Below are positions 8,425-17,900 of a stretch of 64,000 nt of DNA, in pieces (positions within the stretch are counted from its first letter, which is position 1; every line of letters begins with the position of its first letter). The stretch spans positions 124,001-188,000 of the forward strand of contig NZ_JACIEB010000002.1 of NCBI RefSeq assembly GCF_014196635.1, given 5' to 3'. The stretch comes from Sphingobium fontiphilum (GTDB lineage Bacteria > Pseudomonadota > Alphaproteobacteria > Sphingomonadales > Sphingomonadaceae). The translations under genes were made by a program, and so were the position numbers. A model generated the notes under the pieces. It had not been told where the DNA came from. It did not search any database and saw only the letters and a program-made list of their open reading frames with translations.

Positions 8425-9104
8425 TGGGCTTAGACAGGGGCATTGATCGCTGATCCCATGGGCTGACACAGCAGGGCGCTGATCAGTCCAGCGCAAGGTC
8501 AGAGATCGCCCGGCGCAAACGCTGGCTCTCCTTCTCCAGATCCTTCATTTGCCGCGCCTGGTCGGTCTTCAGGCCGCCACGCTTCTTGCACCAGCGATGA
8601 TGGGTCTCCTCGCTGACCGCGATCCGGCGGCAATGAGGCATTGCGATTGGCATTACAATGAGCCGAGCTAGCCTGATCGAACGCGATGCGATCATTGCGA
8701 TCATGCGCAGGAACTCGGTCCGTGCGGCGGCGGTCGATCTTGGCATGTCCACCAACGCCTTGGGCAACGCCTGGAGCACCACATCGGTGGTCTGTCGGCT
8801 GTGCATCGACCACCCTCCGCAGCCTTTCCAACGATGCTCCGCATCGCCGGAACCTTTGGCTGCTCCGCCCATCACGCGGCGGGAGTACAGGTCGATCACA
8901 CCGCAAGGCGGCGCAATGGTCCGGGGGACCATGGCAAAGCCGCGGCCGGATAGGCGAAGTCCTCCAGGCCCGCCGCAGCAGCGCCGTTTGCCGGGCATCT
9001 TCCCGAGCCCGCTGGCTCAGCGGGCTCTTCTGCCAGGCATAGAAACCGCTGGGCTGCACGGCGAGGCAAATGACTACCGCTTTGGAGCGCAAAGCGGACA
9101 TCTC
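8425..9104 (-). mobile_element. Degenerate, rearranged IS3-family remnant
   Basis: Minus-strand frames show pieces of both IS3 proteins. OrfA C-terminal part at about 8483-8625: VSEETHHRWCKKRGGLKTDQ and MKDLEKESQRLRRAISDLALD. OrfB N-terminal part at about 8990-9101: VCLAVQPSGFYAWQ-like text and SPLSQRAREDARQTALLRRAW. A mid-OrfB piece VIDLYSRRVMG lies between them. In an intact IS3 element OrfA lies upstream of OrfB; here it is downstream, and the frames are broken. No intact terminal repeats were found. The element is inactive. Confidence 0.7.
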
Positions 9105-9181
9105 CTAGTGTGGTGGATTTGAAATTCGCCACATTAAGCGGCCAGGCGCGGAGCGAATTTCAAATCCTTAAACCACACTAG
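9105..9181. repeat. CTAG-ended palindromic element, copy 1
   Basis: This 77-base unit begins CTAGTGTGGTGGATTTGAAA and ends TTTCAAATCCTTAAACCACA plus CTAG, so its ends pair as a long imperfect hairpin. The unpaired middle contains TTCGCCACATT and GGAGCGAA. The unit 14 bases downstream has the same plan and middle in the opposite direction, with different but self-complementary stem bases. Confidence 0.8.
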
Positions 9182-9194
9182 AGTCGTATAGTTG

Positions 9195-9270
9195 CTAGTG
9201 ACCCTTTTGACTCTGAAGTTCGCTCCGACCTATCCATCCAATGTGGCGAACTTCAGATTCGGGTCACTAG
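9195..9270. repeat. CTAG-ended palindromic element, copy 2 (opposite orientation)
   Basis: This 76-base unit begins CTAGTGACCCTTTTGACTCT and ends CAGATTCGGGTCACTAG. Its reverse complement shares TTCGCCACATT and GGAGCGAA and the CTAG ends with the previous unit. The stem tips differ (GTGACCC here, GTGTGGT in copy 1), but each pairs within itself. It is probably a non-autonomous REP- or MITE-like sequence. Confidence 0.8.
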
Positions 9271-9346
9271 CGCTCCGGCGAGTAGAATCTCCCGGAAGGA
9301 GCGGGTCAGGTGGATGCACGCCGGATCGCAATCTGTAAGCAATCCG

Positions 9347-9382
9347 ATCAGCCCCTAGAGGGGTTTATTTCTTTACTTTCAG
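9347..9382 (+). terminator. Intrinsic terminator, plus strand
   Basis: CCCC and GGGG around TAGA (9353-9364) form a short GC hairpin, followed by a T-rich run TTTATTTCTTTACTTTC. No intact plus-strand gene lies just upstream, so it may serve a lost gene. It is just past the 3' side of the convergent tRNA-Thr gene and could also block read-through into it. Confidence 0.5.
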
Positions 9383-9391
9383 AACGAAGAA

Positions 9392-9466
<75 letters not shown>

Positions 9467-9667
9467 ATTCCACCACTTCCGCGCCGCTGACCGGCGTTGG
9501 AGCCGGGCCTATGGCGGTGATTGGCGGGCATGTCAAGGCGGGTCTGGACGCTTCGCGCATTTTGGTGGAGGCGGGTGGGGCGACGCGAAAAAAGGGGGGA
9601 CGAAGAAAATCTGCGCGCTGCCAGAACGGCGGTTTGATTTGCCGGAAAATCGCATTAAATCCGCCCC

Positions 9668-9802
9668 ATGACCCGGGGCAAGGATGAACGGCAGGAACGA
9701 TTGGCGCAGGCGCTGCGCGACAATCTGCGCCGCCGCAAGGCGCAGAGCCGGGATACGTCGCGGGAGGATGCGCCCCCCGCGACGGACCGGCCCGCCGACT
9801 GA
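9668..9802 (+). CDS. Small basic hypothetical protein (44 aa)
   Basis: An ATG at 9668 opens 44 codons encoding a highly charged peptide: MTRGKDERQERLAQALRDN, then LRRRKAQSR and an acidic, proline-rich tail. It looks like an amphipathic helix rich in Arg, Glu and Gln. From memory, similar short ORFs occur in sphingomonads. It has no membrane segment or known domain. It stands alone between tRNA-Thr and the convergent aminopeptidase gene. Function unknown. Confidence 0.55.
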   Translation: MTRGKDERQERLAQALRDNLRRRKAQSRDTSREDAPPATDRPAD

Positions 9803-9810
9803 CGCGGGGG

Positions 9811-11592
9811 TCAGAGCGGCGCGCAGGCGGCCTTCAGCCAGGCGAGCGCATCGCCATCAAGCTGCGGCGCGACAATCTCCATCACGCGGGCGTGATAGGC
9901 GTCGACCCAGGCGCGCTCGTCCACGGTCAGCAGGTCGATGGCGATGGCGTTGCGGTCGATGGGGGCGTGGGTCAGCGTTTCGAAGCCCAGCATCTCGCGC
10001 TCCGCCCCGGGCACGTCGCGCTCGACCACCAGCACCAGATTTTCGATGCGGATGCCATATTCGCCGGTCTTGTAATAGCCCGGCTCGTTCGACAGGATCA
10101 TGCCCGCCTGTAGCGGTTCATCGCCGCCGCCGAATGTTGCGATGCGCTGCGGCCCTTCATGCACCGACAGGAAGCTGCCGACGCCATGGCCGGTGCCATG
10201 GGCGTAATCCAGCCCCTGCGCCCACAGATATTGCCGCGCCAGCACGTCGAGCTGGCCGCCGCGCGTGCCCTTTGGAAAGAGCGCGCGGGCAAGGGCGATA
10301 TGCCCCTTCAGCACCAGCGTGAAGCGTTGCTGCATTTCGGCGGTCGGCGCGCCGATGGCGATGGTGCGGGTGACGTCGGTGGTGCCGTCGCGATATTGCC
10401 CGCCCGAATCGACCAGATAGAGCGATCCGCTCTCGATGGGCCGGTTGGTCTTTTCCTCGACCTTGTAATGCACCACGGCGCCATTGGGGCCGGCGCCGCT
10501 GATCGTGTCGAAGGACAGGTCGACAAGCAGGCCGGTGTCGCGGCGAAATTGCTCCAGCCGGTCGGCGGCGGTCATTTCATCGAGGCCGCCTTGCGGCGCG
10601 GTGACCGACAGCCAGTGGAGGAAGCGGCTCAAGGCCGCGCCGTCGCGCGCCTGCGCCGCCCTGTGCCCGGCGATTTCGACGGGGTTCTTGATCGCCTTGG
10701 GCAGGACGACGGGATCGCGCAGGGCGAGCACATGGGCGCCGCCCTGTTCCAGCCGTTCGAAGATTGCGGCGACTGCGCGTTCGGGGTCGGCGGCCACGGT
10801 CTTGCCGTCGAACGTCGCGAGGGCGCCGGCGAAATCTGCTCGATCATGGACGCGCACGGCGTTGCCCAGATGCTGGGCGACGACGTCATCCATCTTTTCG
10901 GGCGCGACATAGATGTCGGCGGTGGCGTCGGCATGGACGATGGCATAGGCGAGCGCAACCGGGGTGCGATCCACGTCTGCGCCACGGATGTTGAAGGTCC
11001 AGGCGATGGAATCGAGCGCCGACAACACGGCCGCGTCGGCGTGGCGGCTGCTCAGCCAGTCGGCGATATCCTGCCGCTTTTCCGCCGCGCTGCGCCCGGC
11101 ATAGATGTCGTCATGCACGGTCAGGCGCGCGGCGCTGGGGGCGGGTCGGTCGGGCCACACGCGGTCGACGGGATTGGTGTCGACCGGGACCAAAGTCGCG
11201 CCGATCTCCGCCAGCGCCTCGCTCGCCTGCGCCACCCATGCGCTTGTGTGCAGCCATGGATCGTAACCGATGCGCGCACCCTGGCCCGCATGATCCTTCA
11301 GCCAGGCGGCGATGGAGGTTTGCGGCACGCTTTCATATTGCCAGTGGGCGGCGTCCACCTGTTCGCGGACCTGAAGCGTGTAGCGGCCGTCGACAAAGAT
11401 CGCCGCTTCCTGCGGCAGCACCACGGCGCTGCCCGCCGACCCCTGAAAGCCGGTCAGCCAGGCGAGCCGCTGGGCGTATGCGCCGACATATTCGCTCATA
11501 TGTTCATCGGTCAGCGGCACGACAAAGCCGTCGAGCGTCACGCGCGCCAGTTCCGCGCGCAGCGCCTTCAGCCGGTCTTCATAGGTGGACAT
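9811..11592 (-). CDS. Xaa-Pro aminopeptidase (M24B, aminopeptidase P type)
   Basis: The 593-residue protein has two creatinase-like N-terminal domains and a C-terminal pita-bread metallopeptidase domain. Metal-binding and catalytic motifs are visible: YLVDSGGQYRDGTTDVTRT (two aspartates), HGTGHGVGSFLSVHEGP (histidines), LSNEPGYY and GIRIENL (glutamates). The length matches the three-domain long aminopeptidase P class. It removes N-terminal residues preceding proline from peptides and is probably cytosolic because no signal peptide is seen. It is divergent from oligopeptidase B, so the two peptide-degrading enzymes share a promoter region (11593-11707). Confidence 0.93.
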   Translation of the reverse strand: MSTYEDRLKALRAELARVTLDGFVVPLTDEHMSEYVGAYAQRLAWLTGFQGSAGSAVVLPQEAAIFVDGRYTLQVREQVDAAHWQYESVPQTSIAAWLKDHAGQGARIGYDPWLHTSAWVAQASEALAEIGATLVPVDTNPVDRVWPDRPAPSAARLTVHDDIYAGRSAAEKRQDIADWLSSRHADAAVLSALDSIAWTFNIRGADVDRTPVALAYAIVHADATADIYVAPEKMDDVVAQHLGNAVRVHDRADFAGALATFDGKTVAADPERAVAAIFERLEQGGAHVLALRDPVVLPKAIKNPVEIAGHRAAQARDGAALSRFLHWLSVTAPQGGLDEMTAADRLEQFRRDTGLLVDLSFDTISGAGPNGAVVHYKVEEKTNRPIESGSLYLVDSGGQYRDGTTDVTRTIAIGAPTAEMQQRFTLVLKGHIALARALFPKGTRGGQLDVLARQYLWAQGLDYAHGTGHGVGSFLSVHEGPQRIATFGGGDEPLQAGMILSNEPGYYKTGEYGIRIENLVLVVERDVPGAEREMLGFETLTHAPIDRNAIAIDLLTVDERAWVDAYHARVMEIVAPQLDGDALAWLKAACAPL

Positions 11593-11707
11593 TCAGTTTT
11601 CCTTGCTGCATCGGCCCCCTTGCGCAGGCCGCAAAGGGCACAACATAAGCAGGGCATAGCGCTTATGCCAGCGCCCGCCTTATTCTTCCCTTTCATCAGG
11701 ACCGTGA

Positions 11708-13759
11708 ATGACCCAGCCCCCCGTCGCCGATCGCCGCCCGCACAGCTTCACCCGGCATGGCGTCACCATCGAAGATCCCTGGGCCTGGCTGCGCGATCCG
11801 GGTTATCCCGATGTGAAGGACAAGGATGTGCTCGCCTATCTGGCGGCCGAAAATGACTGGTTCGAGGACGCGATGGCGGCGCGCAAGCCGCTGATCGACG
11901 GGCTGTTTGCGGAGATGAAGGGCCGGATCAAGGAAGACGACCAGTCGGTGCCGCAGAAGGATGGCGACTATATCTATTGGCGCGCCTTCGAAACCGGAGC
12001 GCAATATCGCAAATGGTATCGCAGGCCCCTGGCAGGGGGCGAGGACGAGTTGATCCTCGACGAGCCGGCGCTGGCGGAGGGGCATGATTATTTCAGGCTG
12101 GGAGCGATGTCGGTCAGCCCGTGCGGCCGATATCTGGCCTATGCCATCGACAATGATGGGTCGGAACGGTTCGAGGCGCGGATCAGGGATCTGACGACGG
12201 GCGAACTGCTGCCCGAAATCATCCCCGACACGCTGTCGGCGCTCGTGTGGACGAGCGACAGCCGGGGGCTGCTTTACGGCGTCGCCAACGACAACTGGCG
12301 CACCGACAATGCCCGGCTCCACTGGCTGGGGCAGGATGTGGACAGCGATGTCGAGCTGTTCCATGAGGATGACGAGGGGTTTCGCGTTTCGGTCGGCCTC
12401 ACCTCATCGGAAAAATGGATCGTGATCGCCACCGGCGACCATGTGACGACCGAGGCCTGGCTGGTCCCGGCGGATGATCCCACGGCCAAGCCGTTGCTGG
12501 TGTCGGCGCGCAAGCCGGGGCGGGAATATGATGTCGATGAGCATGAGGGCACGCTCTACATCCGCACCAATGACATCCATCCCAATTTCCGGCTGGTGAA
12601 GGCGGCGCTGGCCGCGCCCGACCAGTGGGAAGAGGTGATCGGCGCCGACGATCATTTCTATCTGACCGATTTCACCCTGTTCAAGCAATTCTACGTCACT
12701 GAAGGGCGTCAGGATGGGTTGGATCAGGTCGAATTGCGCGATTATGCGACGCACACTCCCAAGCGCATCCCCTTCCCGGAGGCGAGCTATTCCGCCTCGC
12801 TCGACGACAATCCCGAATATGATGTGACCAAATTACGCATCGGTTATGAATCGATGGTCACGCCCGACACGATTTTCGACTATCATCTCGACAGCGGCGA
12901 ACTGGAGGTGCTGAAGGTTCAGCAAATCCCGTCTGGCTATGACGCCAGCCGTTATGCGACCGAGCGGCTGATGATCCCCGCGCGCGACGGGACGGAAATC
13001 CCCGTATCCATCGTCTATCCCGCCGGCCTGCCGCGCGACGGCAGCGCGCCGCTGCATCTTTATGGCTATGGCGCCTATGGCATTGCGATGGAGCCGGGCT
13101 TTTCGACCGCGCGGCTGTCGCTGCTCGACCGGGGCTTCGCCTTTGCGCTGGCGCATATTCGCGGCGGCGATGACCTGGGCCAGCAATGGTATCTGGACGG
13201 GAAGCTCGACAAGCGGACCAACACGTTCAACGATTTCGTCGATGTGGCCAAGGGGTTGATCGACCTTGGCTATACAGCCAAGGGCCGGATCAGCATTTCG
13301 GGTGGATCGGCGGGCGGCGAGCTGATGGGCGCGGTCATCAACAGCGATCCGGACCTGTGGGGCGCGGTGGTGGCGCATGTGCCCTTTGTCGATGTGCTGA
13401 ACACCATGCTGGACGAGACATTGCCGCTGACGCCGGGCGAATGGCCCGAATGGGGCAACCCGATAGACGACAAGGCGGCGTTCGAGACGATCCTGTCCTA
13501 CGACCCCTATAATAATGTGAAGGCGCAGGACTATCCGCCGCTGATGGTGACTGCGGGGCTGAACGATCCGCGCGTCACCTATTGGGAGCCGGCCAAATGG
13601 GTCGCCCGGCTGCGCGCGACCAAGACGGACGCCAACGCCCTGCTGCTCAAGACCAATATGGGCGCAGGGCATGGCGGCAAGTCGGGCCGGTTCGAATCGC
13701 TGCACGAAACGGCGGAGGAGTTCGCCTTCATCCTGTGGCAACTGGGCATGGCCGAGTGA
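11708..13759 (+). CDS. ptrB: Oligopeptidase B (S9A serine peptidase)
   Basis: The 683-residue protein has the N-terminal propeller (HGVTIEDPWAWLRDP) and a C-terminal alpha/beta hydrolase domain. The catalytic triad can be placed: Ser534 in ISGGSAGGELMGA, Asp620 in TAGLNDPRVTYWEPAKW and His655 in GAGHGGKSGRF. These positions closely match those of E. coli oligopeptidase B (532, 617, 652). The enzyme cuts short peptides after Arg or Lys. Its stop overlaps the start of a decayed thioesterase gene in TGATG, showing that the two were once translationally coupled. Confidence 0.94.
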   Translation: MTQPPVADRRPHSFTRHGVTIEDPWAWLRDPGYPDVKDKDVLAYLAAENDWFEDAMAARKPLIDGLFAEMKGRIKEDDQSVPQKDGDYIYWRAFETGAQYRKWYRRPLAGGEDELILDEPALAEGHDYFRLGAMSVSPCGRYLAYAIDNDGSERFEARIRDLTTGELLPEIIPDTLSALVWTSDSRGLLYGVANDNWRTDNARLHWLGQDVDSDVELFHEDDEGFRVSVGLTSSEKWIVIATGDHVTTEAWLVPADDPTAKPLLVSARKPGREYDVDEHEGTLYIRTNDIHPNFRLVKAALAAPDQWEEVIGADDHFYLTDFTLFKQFYVTEGRQDGLDQVELRDYATHTPKRIPFPEASYSASLDDNPEYDVTKLRIGYESMVTPDTIFDYHLDSGELEVLKVQQIPSGYDASRYATERLMIPARDGTEIPVSIVYPAGLPRDGSAPLHLYGYGAYGIAMEPGFSTARLSLLDRGFAFALAHIRGGDDLGQQWYLDGKLDKRTNTFNDFVDVAKGLIDLGYTAKGRISISGGSAGGELMGAVINSDPDLWGAVVAHVPFVDVLNTMLDETLPLTPGEWPEWGNPIDDKAAFETILSYDPYNNVKAQDYPPLMVTAGLNDPRVTYWEPAKWVARLRATKTDANALLLKTNMGAGHGGKSGRFESLHETAEEFAFILWQLGMAE

Positions 13760-13978
13760 TGGCGTCGGCGTCGACATATCGCCGCACGTTCACGGCGCAG
13801 GCCGGGCATATCGACGTGCCGGGCATGTGAACAACGCCGTCCGGGTCCAGTGGATGGAGCAGGCGGCGACCGGGAACGGAACGCAGGGCGTCGCGATCCG
13901 GCGCATGTCGCCGCCTATGTGCGGGTCGTGACCCGGCATGGGATGGCGCGCCTGTTAAGGCCGGCATCGTCCGATTGA
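13759..13978 (+). pseudogene. N-terminal fragment of an acyl-CoA thioesterase, frameshifted
   Basis: The first 23 codons (STYRRTFTAQAGHIDVPG) end at a premature stop at 13830. The expected continuation GHVNNAVRVQWMEQAATG is in a second frame, and DPAHVAAYVRVVTRHGMARLL is in a third, ending at 13978. In intact hot-dog thioesterases these pieces run together as one N-terminal half, so at least two indels have occurred. The C-terminal half is absent here, but a matching fragment lies on the other strand at 8280-8424. Confidence 0.75.
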
Positions 13979-14040
13979 GGCCCAAGCGAACGGCCGCATA
14001 ATCAGCAGCGCCCGCCCCCCGCCAGCAGTCGCAAAATGCC

Positions 14041-14589
14041 TCAGTTGGCCTTGCTCAGGTCGACCTTATCGACCCATTCGGGATAGAAAGTCGGTTCGCG
14101 GTTGGACCATCCGGCCGCCGTCGCCGCCGCCTCGCTGATCGACTGAAGCAACAGGCGGCGCTTTTCGGGATGCAGATGCGGCAGGCTGGCCGCCGCGCAG
14201 AAAGCGCCGGGGAGCCATGGTCGCGCACCCGCGCCGATCAGCCGTTCGTAAAGAAAGCGATAGGCGGAAAAGCTGCCCAGCCGATCCTGTCCCAGGTCAA
14301 AGGCGGATACGGTGACCAGCGGCGCCATGAACGGCTCCACCTGATCCAGCCCGCTGTCGTCGGGGACCAGCGACTTGATCTCGTCGAGCCGGCCATAAAT
14401 GCGGGCCTGCGCGCGGATACTGGCTTCCTCCACCATGTCGCGCGACCATAGCTTCATCGCGTCGCGGCGATGCAGCCCGATATCCAGCGATCGGCGGATA
14501 TAGCGTTGCGTAGAGGATGGGAAGCTCGCAAACTCGCGCAGTTCAGCGAGCGTGACGGCCCCATCGGCTGGTCTTGCACTGGCACCCAT
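14041..14589 (-). CDS. Hypothetical protein (182 aa)
   Basis: No family is recognised. The protein starts MGASARPADGAVTLAELREF and continues with helical, soluble sequence: IRRSLDIGLHRRDAMKLWSRDMVEEASIRAQARIYGRLDE is broken by short loops, and FYPEWVDKVDL lies near the end. It has no signal peptide or membrane segment. It is a single gene, divergent from the autotransporter, with a 334-base gap between them. Base composition matches the surrounding core genes, which supports it being a real coding gene. Confidence 0.65.
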   Translation of the reverse strand: MGASARPADGAVTLAELREFASFPSSTQRYIRRSLDIGLHRRDAMKLWSRDMVEEASIRAQARIYGRLDEIKSLVPDDSGLDQVEPFMAPLVTVSAFDLGQDRLGSFSAYRFLYERLIGAGARPWLPGAFCAAASLPHLHPEKRRLLLQSISEAAATAAGWSNREPTFYPEWVDKVDLSKAN

Positions 14590-14923
14590 ATTCTAGCCCT
14601 CCGACTCCATGGTCGAACCATAGAACATTGCGCCCACCATGGTTACCGAAGGCTTAAGGGCGTGTTCGGCTCGCATTCATATGGGATCAGATTTTTTTGT
14701 GCGGCGCAACATGAAAAAGATGTCCGGCATATGCGCGTTGCCTGACGCTGTCGCGACATCGCTGCAATTCAGCCATCGTTGCGCCAAGTCAACATGTTGG
14801 CCGCGCCAACATGTGACAAAATTTCAACGCTGAACCAACCAAGTCTTTGACATGTCTGACAGAAGAGTTGCCAACGGATTGCCCCAAGCCTAGCCTTTAA
14901 AAATTGCAGGGGAGTTACAGTCC
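14590..14923. promoter_or_regulatory. Intergenic regulatory region with a 23-bp dyad upstream of the autotransporter
   Basis: This 334-base gap lies between the divergent hypothetical gene and the autotransporter. ACATGTTGGC (14792-14801) and GCCAACATGT (14805-14814) form a perfect 10-base dyad with a 3-base centre, typical of an operator for a dimeric regulator. TTGACA occurs at 14847-14852 without a convincing -10 box. GGGGAG at 14910-14915 serves as ribosome-binding site. The region is more AT-rich than the genes around it. Confidence 0.5.
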
Positions 14924-17900
14924 ATGAAACAGTCCACCCTTTCGCGCGCCCATCTTTCCGGAGCGCGCAAGTCCCTTCTTCTTGCTTCGGCGGCCCTTGC
15001 CAGCCTTTGCATTTCCTCTACGGCAAGCGCGGTTGTTCCCAATGACGGCAGCAGCCCGACCGACATCATCGACAGCGAAGACGTCAATGGCGTTGGCATC
15101 ATGTATCGCGCCGACGGTTTTGTCTGCACCGGCACGTTGGTCAATCCGCGCACCGTCATTTTCGCCGCGCACTGCGTGAACGACCTGTCGACACCCGATT
15201 ATGGCACGGTCAATGGCGGCGTTCCTGTCGCCTTCGCGTTCCAGAACGATGCGCGCCCCGGCCTTATCAACTGGCTCAGCAACGGCTTTCAGACCAACAC
15301 CGCGCTCAGCGTCTACAACGTCAACAACATTGCCTATAACCCCGACTCGCTGGATCCGCCGGCGCTCAGCTTCCTCTATGGCGACGTGGCGATTGCGACG
15401 CTCGACACGCCCGCGTCGGATGTGCCGGCCTGGACGATGCTCTTTTCGGCCCTGCCCGCCCCCGCCTCGATCAGCGACACGACCGGCACCGGCTATCATG
15501 TCACCGTCACCGGCTATGGCCGCAGCGGCAGCGGCACCACCGGTTCTTCCTATGGCATCGATTTCCGCCGCAAGGTGGCGGAAAACTTCCTGGGGATGCT
15601 GGGTTCGCTGGACGACATTGACAGCTTCCTGTTCGGTTCCGCGGGGGGATATACCCAGAATCTTTATCAGCTCGATTTCGACGATCCCGAAGGCGAGAAT
15701 ATCTTCGACTTCAACGTCTTCAAGGACGGTGCGCTGCCCAATGAAGGCATTACGGCGGGGGGCGATTCCGGCGGTCCGCTGATCCTCGATCAGACCTTTG
15801 ACGAAAAGACCGTCATCGGCGTCCTGTCGGGCGGCAGCCGCTATTTCTTCGGTCAGGAATTCAGCTCCTATGGCGGTTCCTCCTTCTATCAGCCGCTCTA
15901 CCTGTTCTGGGACTGGATCGCCGCCAACAACCCCTATCGCTACGCCACGGCCAAGGAAGGCGATGGCAAGTGGAGCGATCCGAACCATTGGGTCACCGCG
16001 CTCGACCCCAATTACCGGGTGATCGACAGCAACGGCGCTTTGGTCAACGGCATCCCGACGACGCCGGGCGCTGGCGCCTTTGGCGAAGACAGCACCCAGA
16101 AGTTTGGCCAGCTCTGCTATCAGCCCAACTATGAAGCCGTCGACGTCTGCTATGATGTCGGCACTGGCGACACCTATGTCGATGGCGTTCTGGTTACCGA
16201 CGCCGGTGAGCCGACCGCCGCAACGACGGGCGGCACGACCGTGGCCAACGCCCGCGGACGCGTCGAAATCGCCGAACGCAGCGCATCGTCGAACAGCGCC
16301 ACGCTGCTGTCCGGCGCCGACAACGAAGCACAGGAAGGCGACAGCGAAAGTCCCGCCCTGCCCGCGCCTTCGCTGGCCAACGGCCTGCCGGGCGCTTCGG
16401 CTTTCGTTCCCAACAACATCGACCCGGTCGCCATCGATAATATCGTCGGCCGCTATTATGACGTCACGCTGGCAACGGCGGGCACGACCACGCTGGACAT
16501 CGACGCCACCGTCGACCGTTTCACCATGGCCGGAACGGGCGCGAAGCTGAACGTCACGGCGGAAGGTTCGCTGACCAGCCTGATGGATATCTCCCATCTG
16601 GCGGGCGCCGTGAACATCGACGGCGCCGTGACCACGCCGGGCGATTACATGATGCTCACGGGCCTGCTGTCGGGCTCCGGCACGCTCAATACGCCTTATT
16701 TCACCAACGTCATGGGCACGATCGCGCCCGGCGGCGTGGGCACGATCGGCACGCTGAATATCGAGGGCAACGCCCTGCTGTCGTCGGGCAGCACCCTGCA
16801 GATCGACCTGGGCGCCAATGGCGTGTCCGATGTCCTTGCCGTCCATGCAACCGAATATGTCGAAGATGACGGCGCGGGCGAAGGCGATGGCGGCAGCGAA
16901 GCCGCCGCAGCAGCAGCCACGCTGGCCGTCGGCGATCCACTGAACGGCATCGCCGCTTTGGGTGGCAAGGTCGTGTTCGGCGCGGCAACCGGTTCGCGCC
17001 TGCGCTTTGGCAACAGCTATACCTTCCTGACGGCGGAAGGCGGCGTTGAAGGCGCGTTCGACACACCCACCAACATCTCGGCGGTGCTCAAGCCGGTGCT
17101 CAGCTATGGCGCCAACAGCGTGTCGGTGACGATCGACGCGGGACTTTATGCGGACGTCATCAACACTGCGTCGCCGGTGCAGCGCGGTTTTGCCCAGTTG
17201 CTCGACCAGAACCGCTCGCTCTACAGCAAGTTTTCGACCCTTTTTGGCGAAGCGGATCTGCTGAGCGTGGCGGGCGTCCAGGCGACCTTCGAATCGATGG
17301 CGCCGCGCACCGAAACGCTCAAGACGTCGATGGCCGAAGTGCTGACCGACAATATGGCGCGCTTCTATCGCGACCGCCTGACCAAGGTTGACGGCGGCGC
17401 GATGGGCGGCACGTTGACCATGGTCGGCCAGCCGATCCAGTTGGCAGCGGCCAGTCTGGCCGGCATGAACCTGGGCATGGATATGGGCGCGGGTGGCAGC
17501 GAAACCACGACGCAGGAAAACGCCCTACCCGAAGATGTCAGCATGTTCCTGGCGGGCGGCTATCTCGACGGGTCGAGCGCGCCGATGCGGACCGCCCTGC
17601 CGCTGGGTCGCGATCAGTTCGACGGCTGGTATGCGGCGCTGGGCGTTGAAAAGACGGTGGGCGACAATGCGGTCATCGGCCTTGGCCTCTCCTACAGCGA
17701 AATGGACGGAAAGGCCCGCACCAGCGACACCGGGACGGCCCGGCTGTATCAGGGCACGGTCTATGGCGTGTGGAACCTCGGCTCAGTCGCCCTCGATGGC
17801 ATTGTCAGCGCGGGCGCGCTCGACATGCGCACCGTGCGCGGCTTCTCAGTGGGCGCCACGCCATACACGCTGGTCGGCCGCGACCAGTCGCTGGCGCTGT

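Noticed and set aside
10159-11856. 565-codon plus-strand frame opposite aminopeptidase P
   Set aside because: The opposite strand encodes a complete M24 peptidase with all metal ligands; this frame is a GC-driven shadow.
14847-14876. Sigma-70 promoter with TTGACA before the autotransporter
   Set aside because: No acceptable -10 hexamer is found 16-18 bases downstream, so only the -35-like hexamer is noted.
14915-16846. 643-codon minus-strand frame opposite the autotransporter
   Set aside because: It has low-complexity GR- and D-rich text with no family, while the plus strand has a signal peptide, catalytic triad and barrel.
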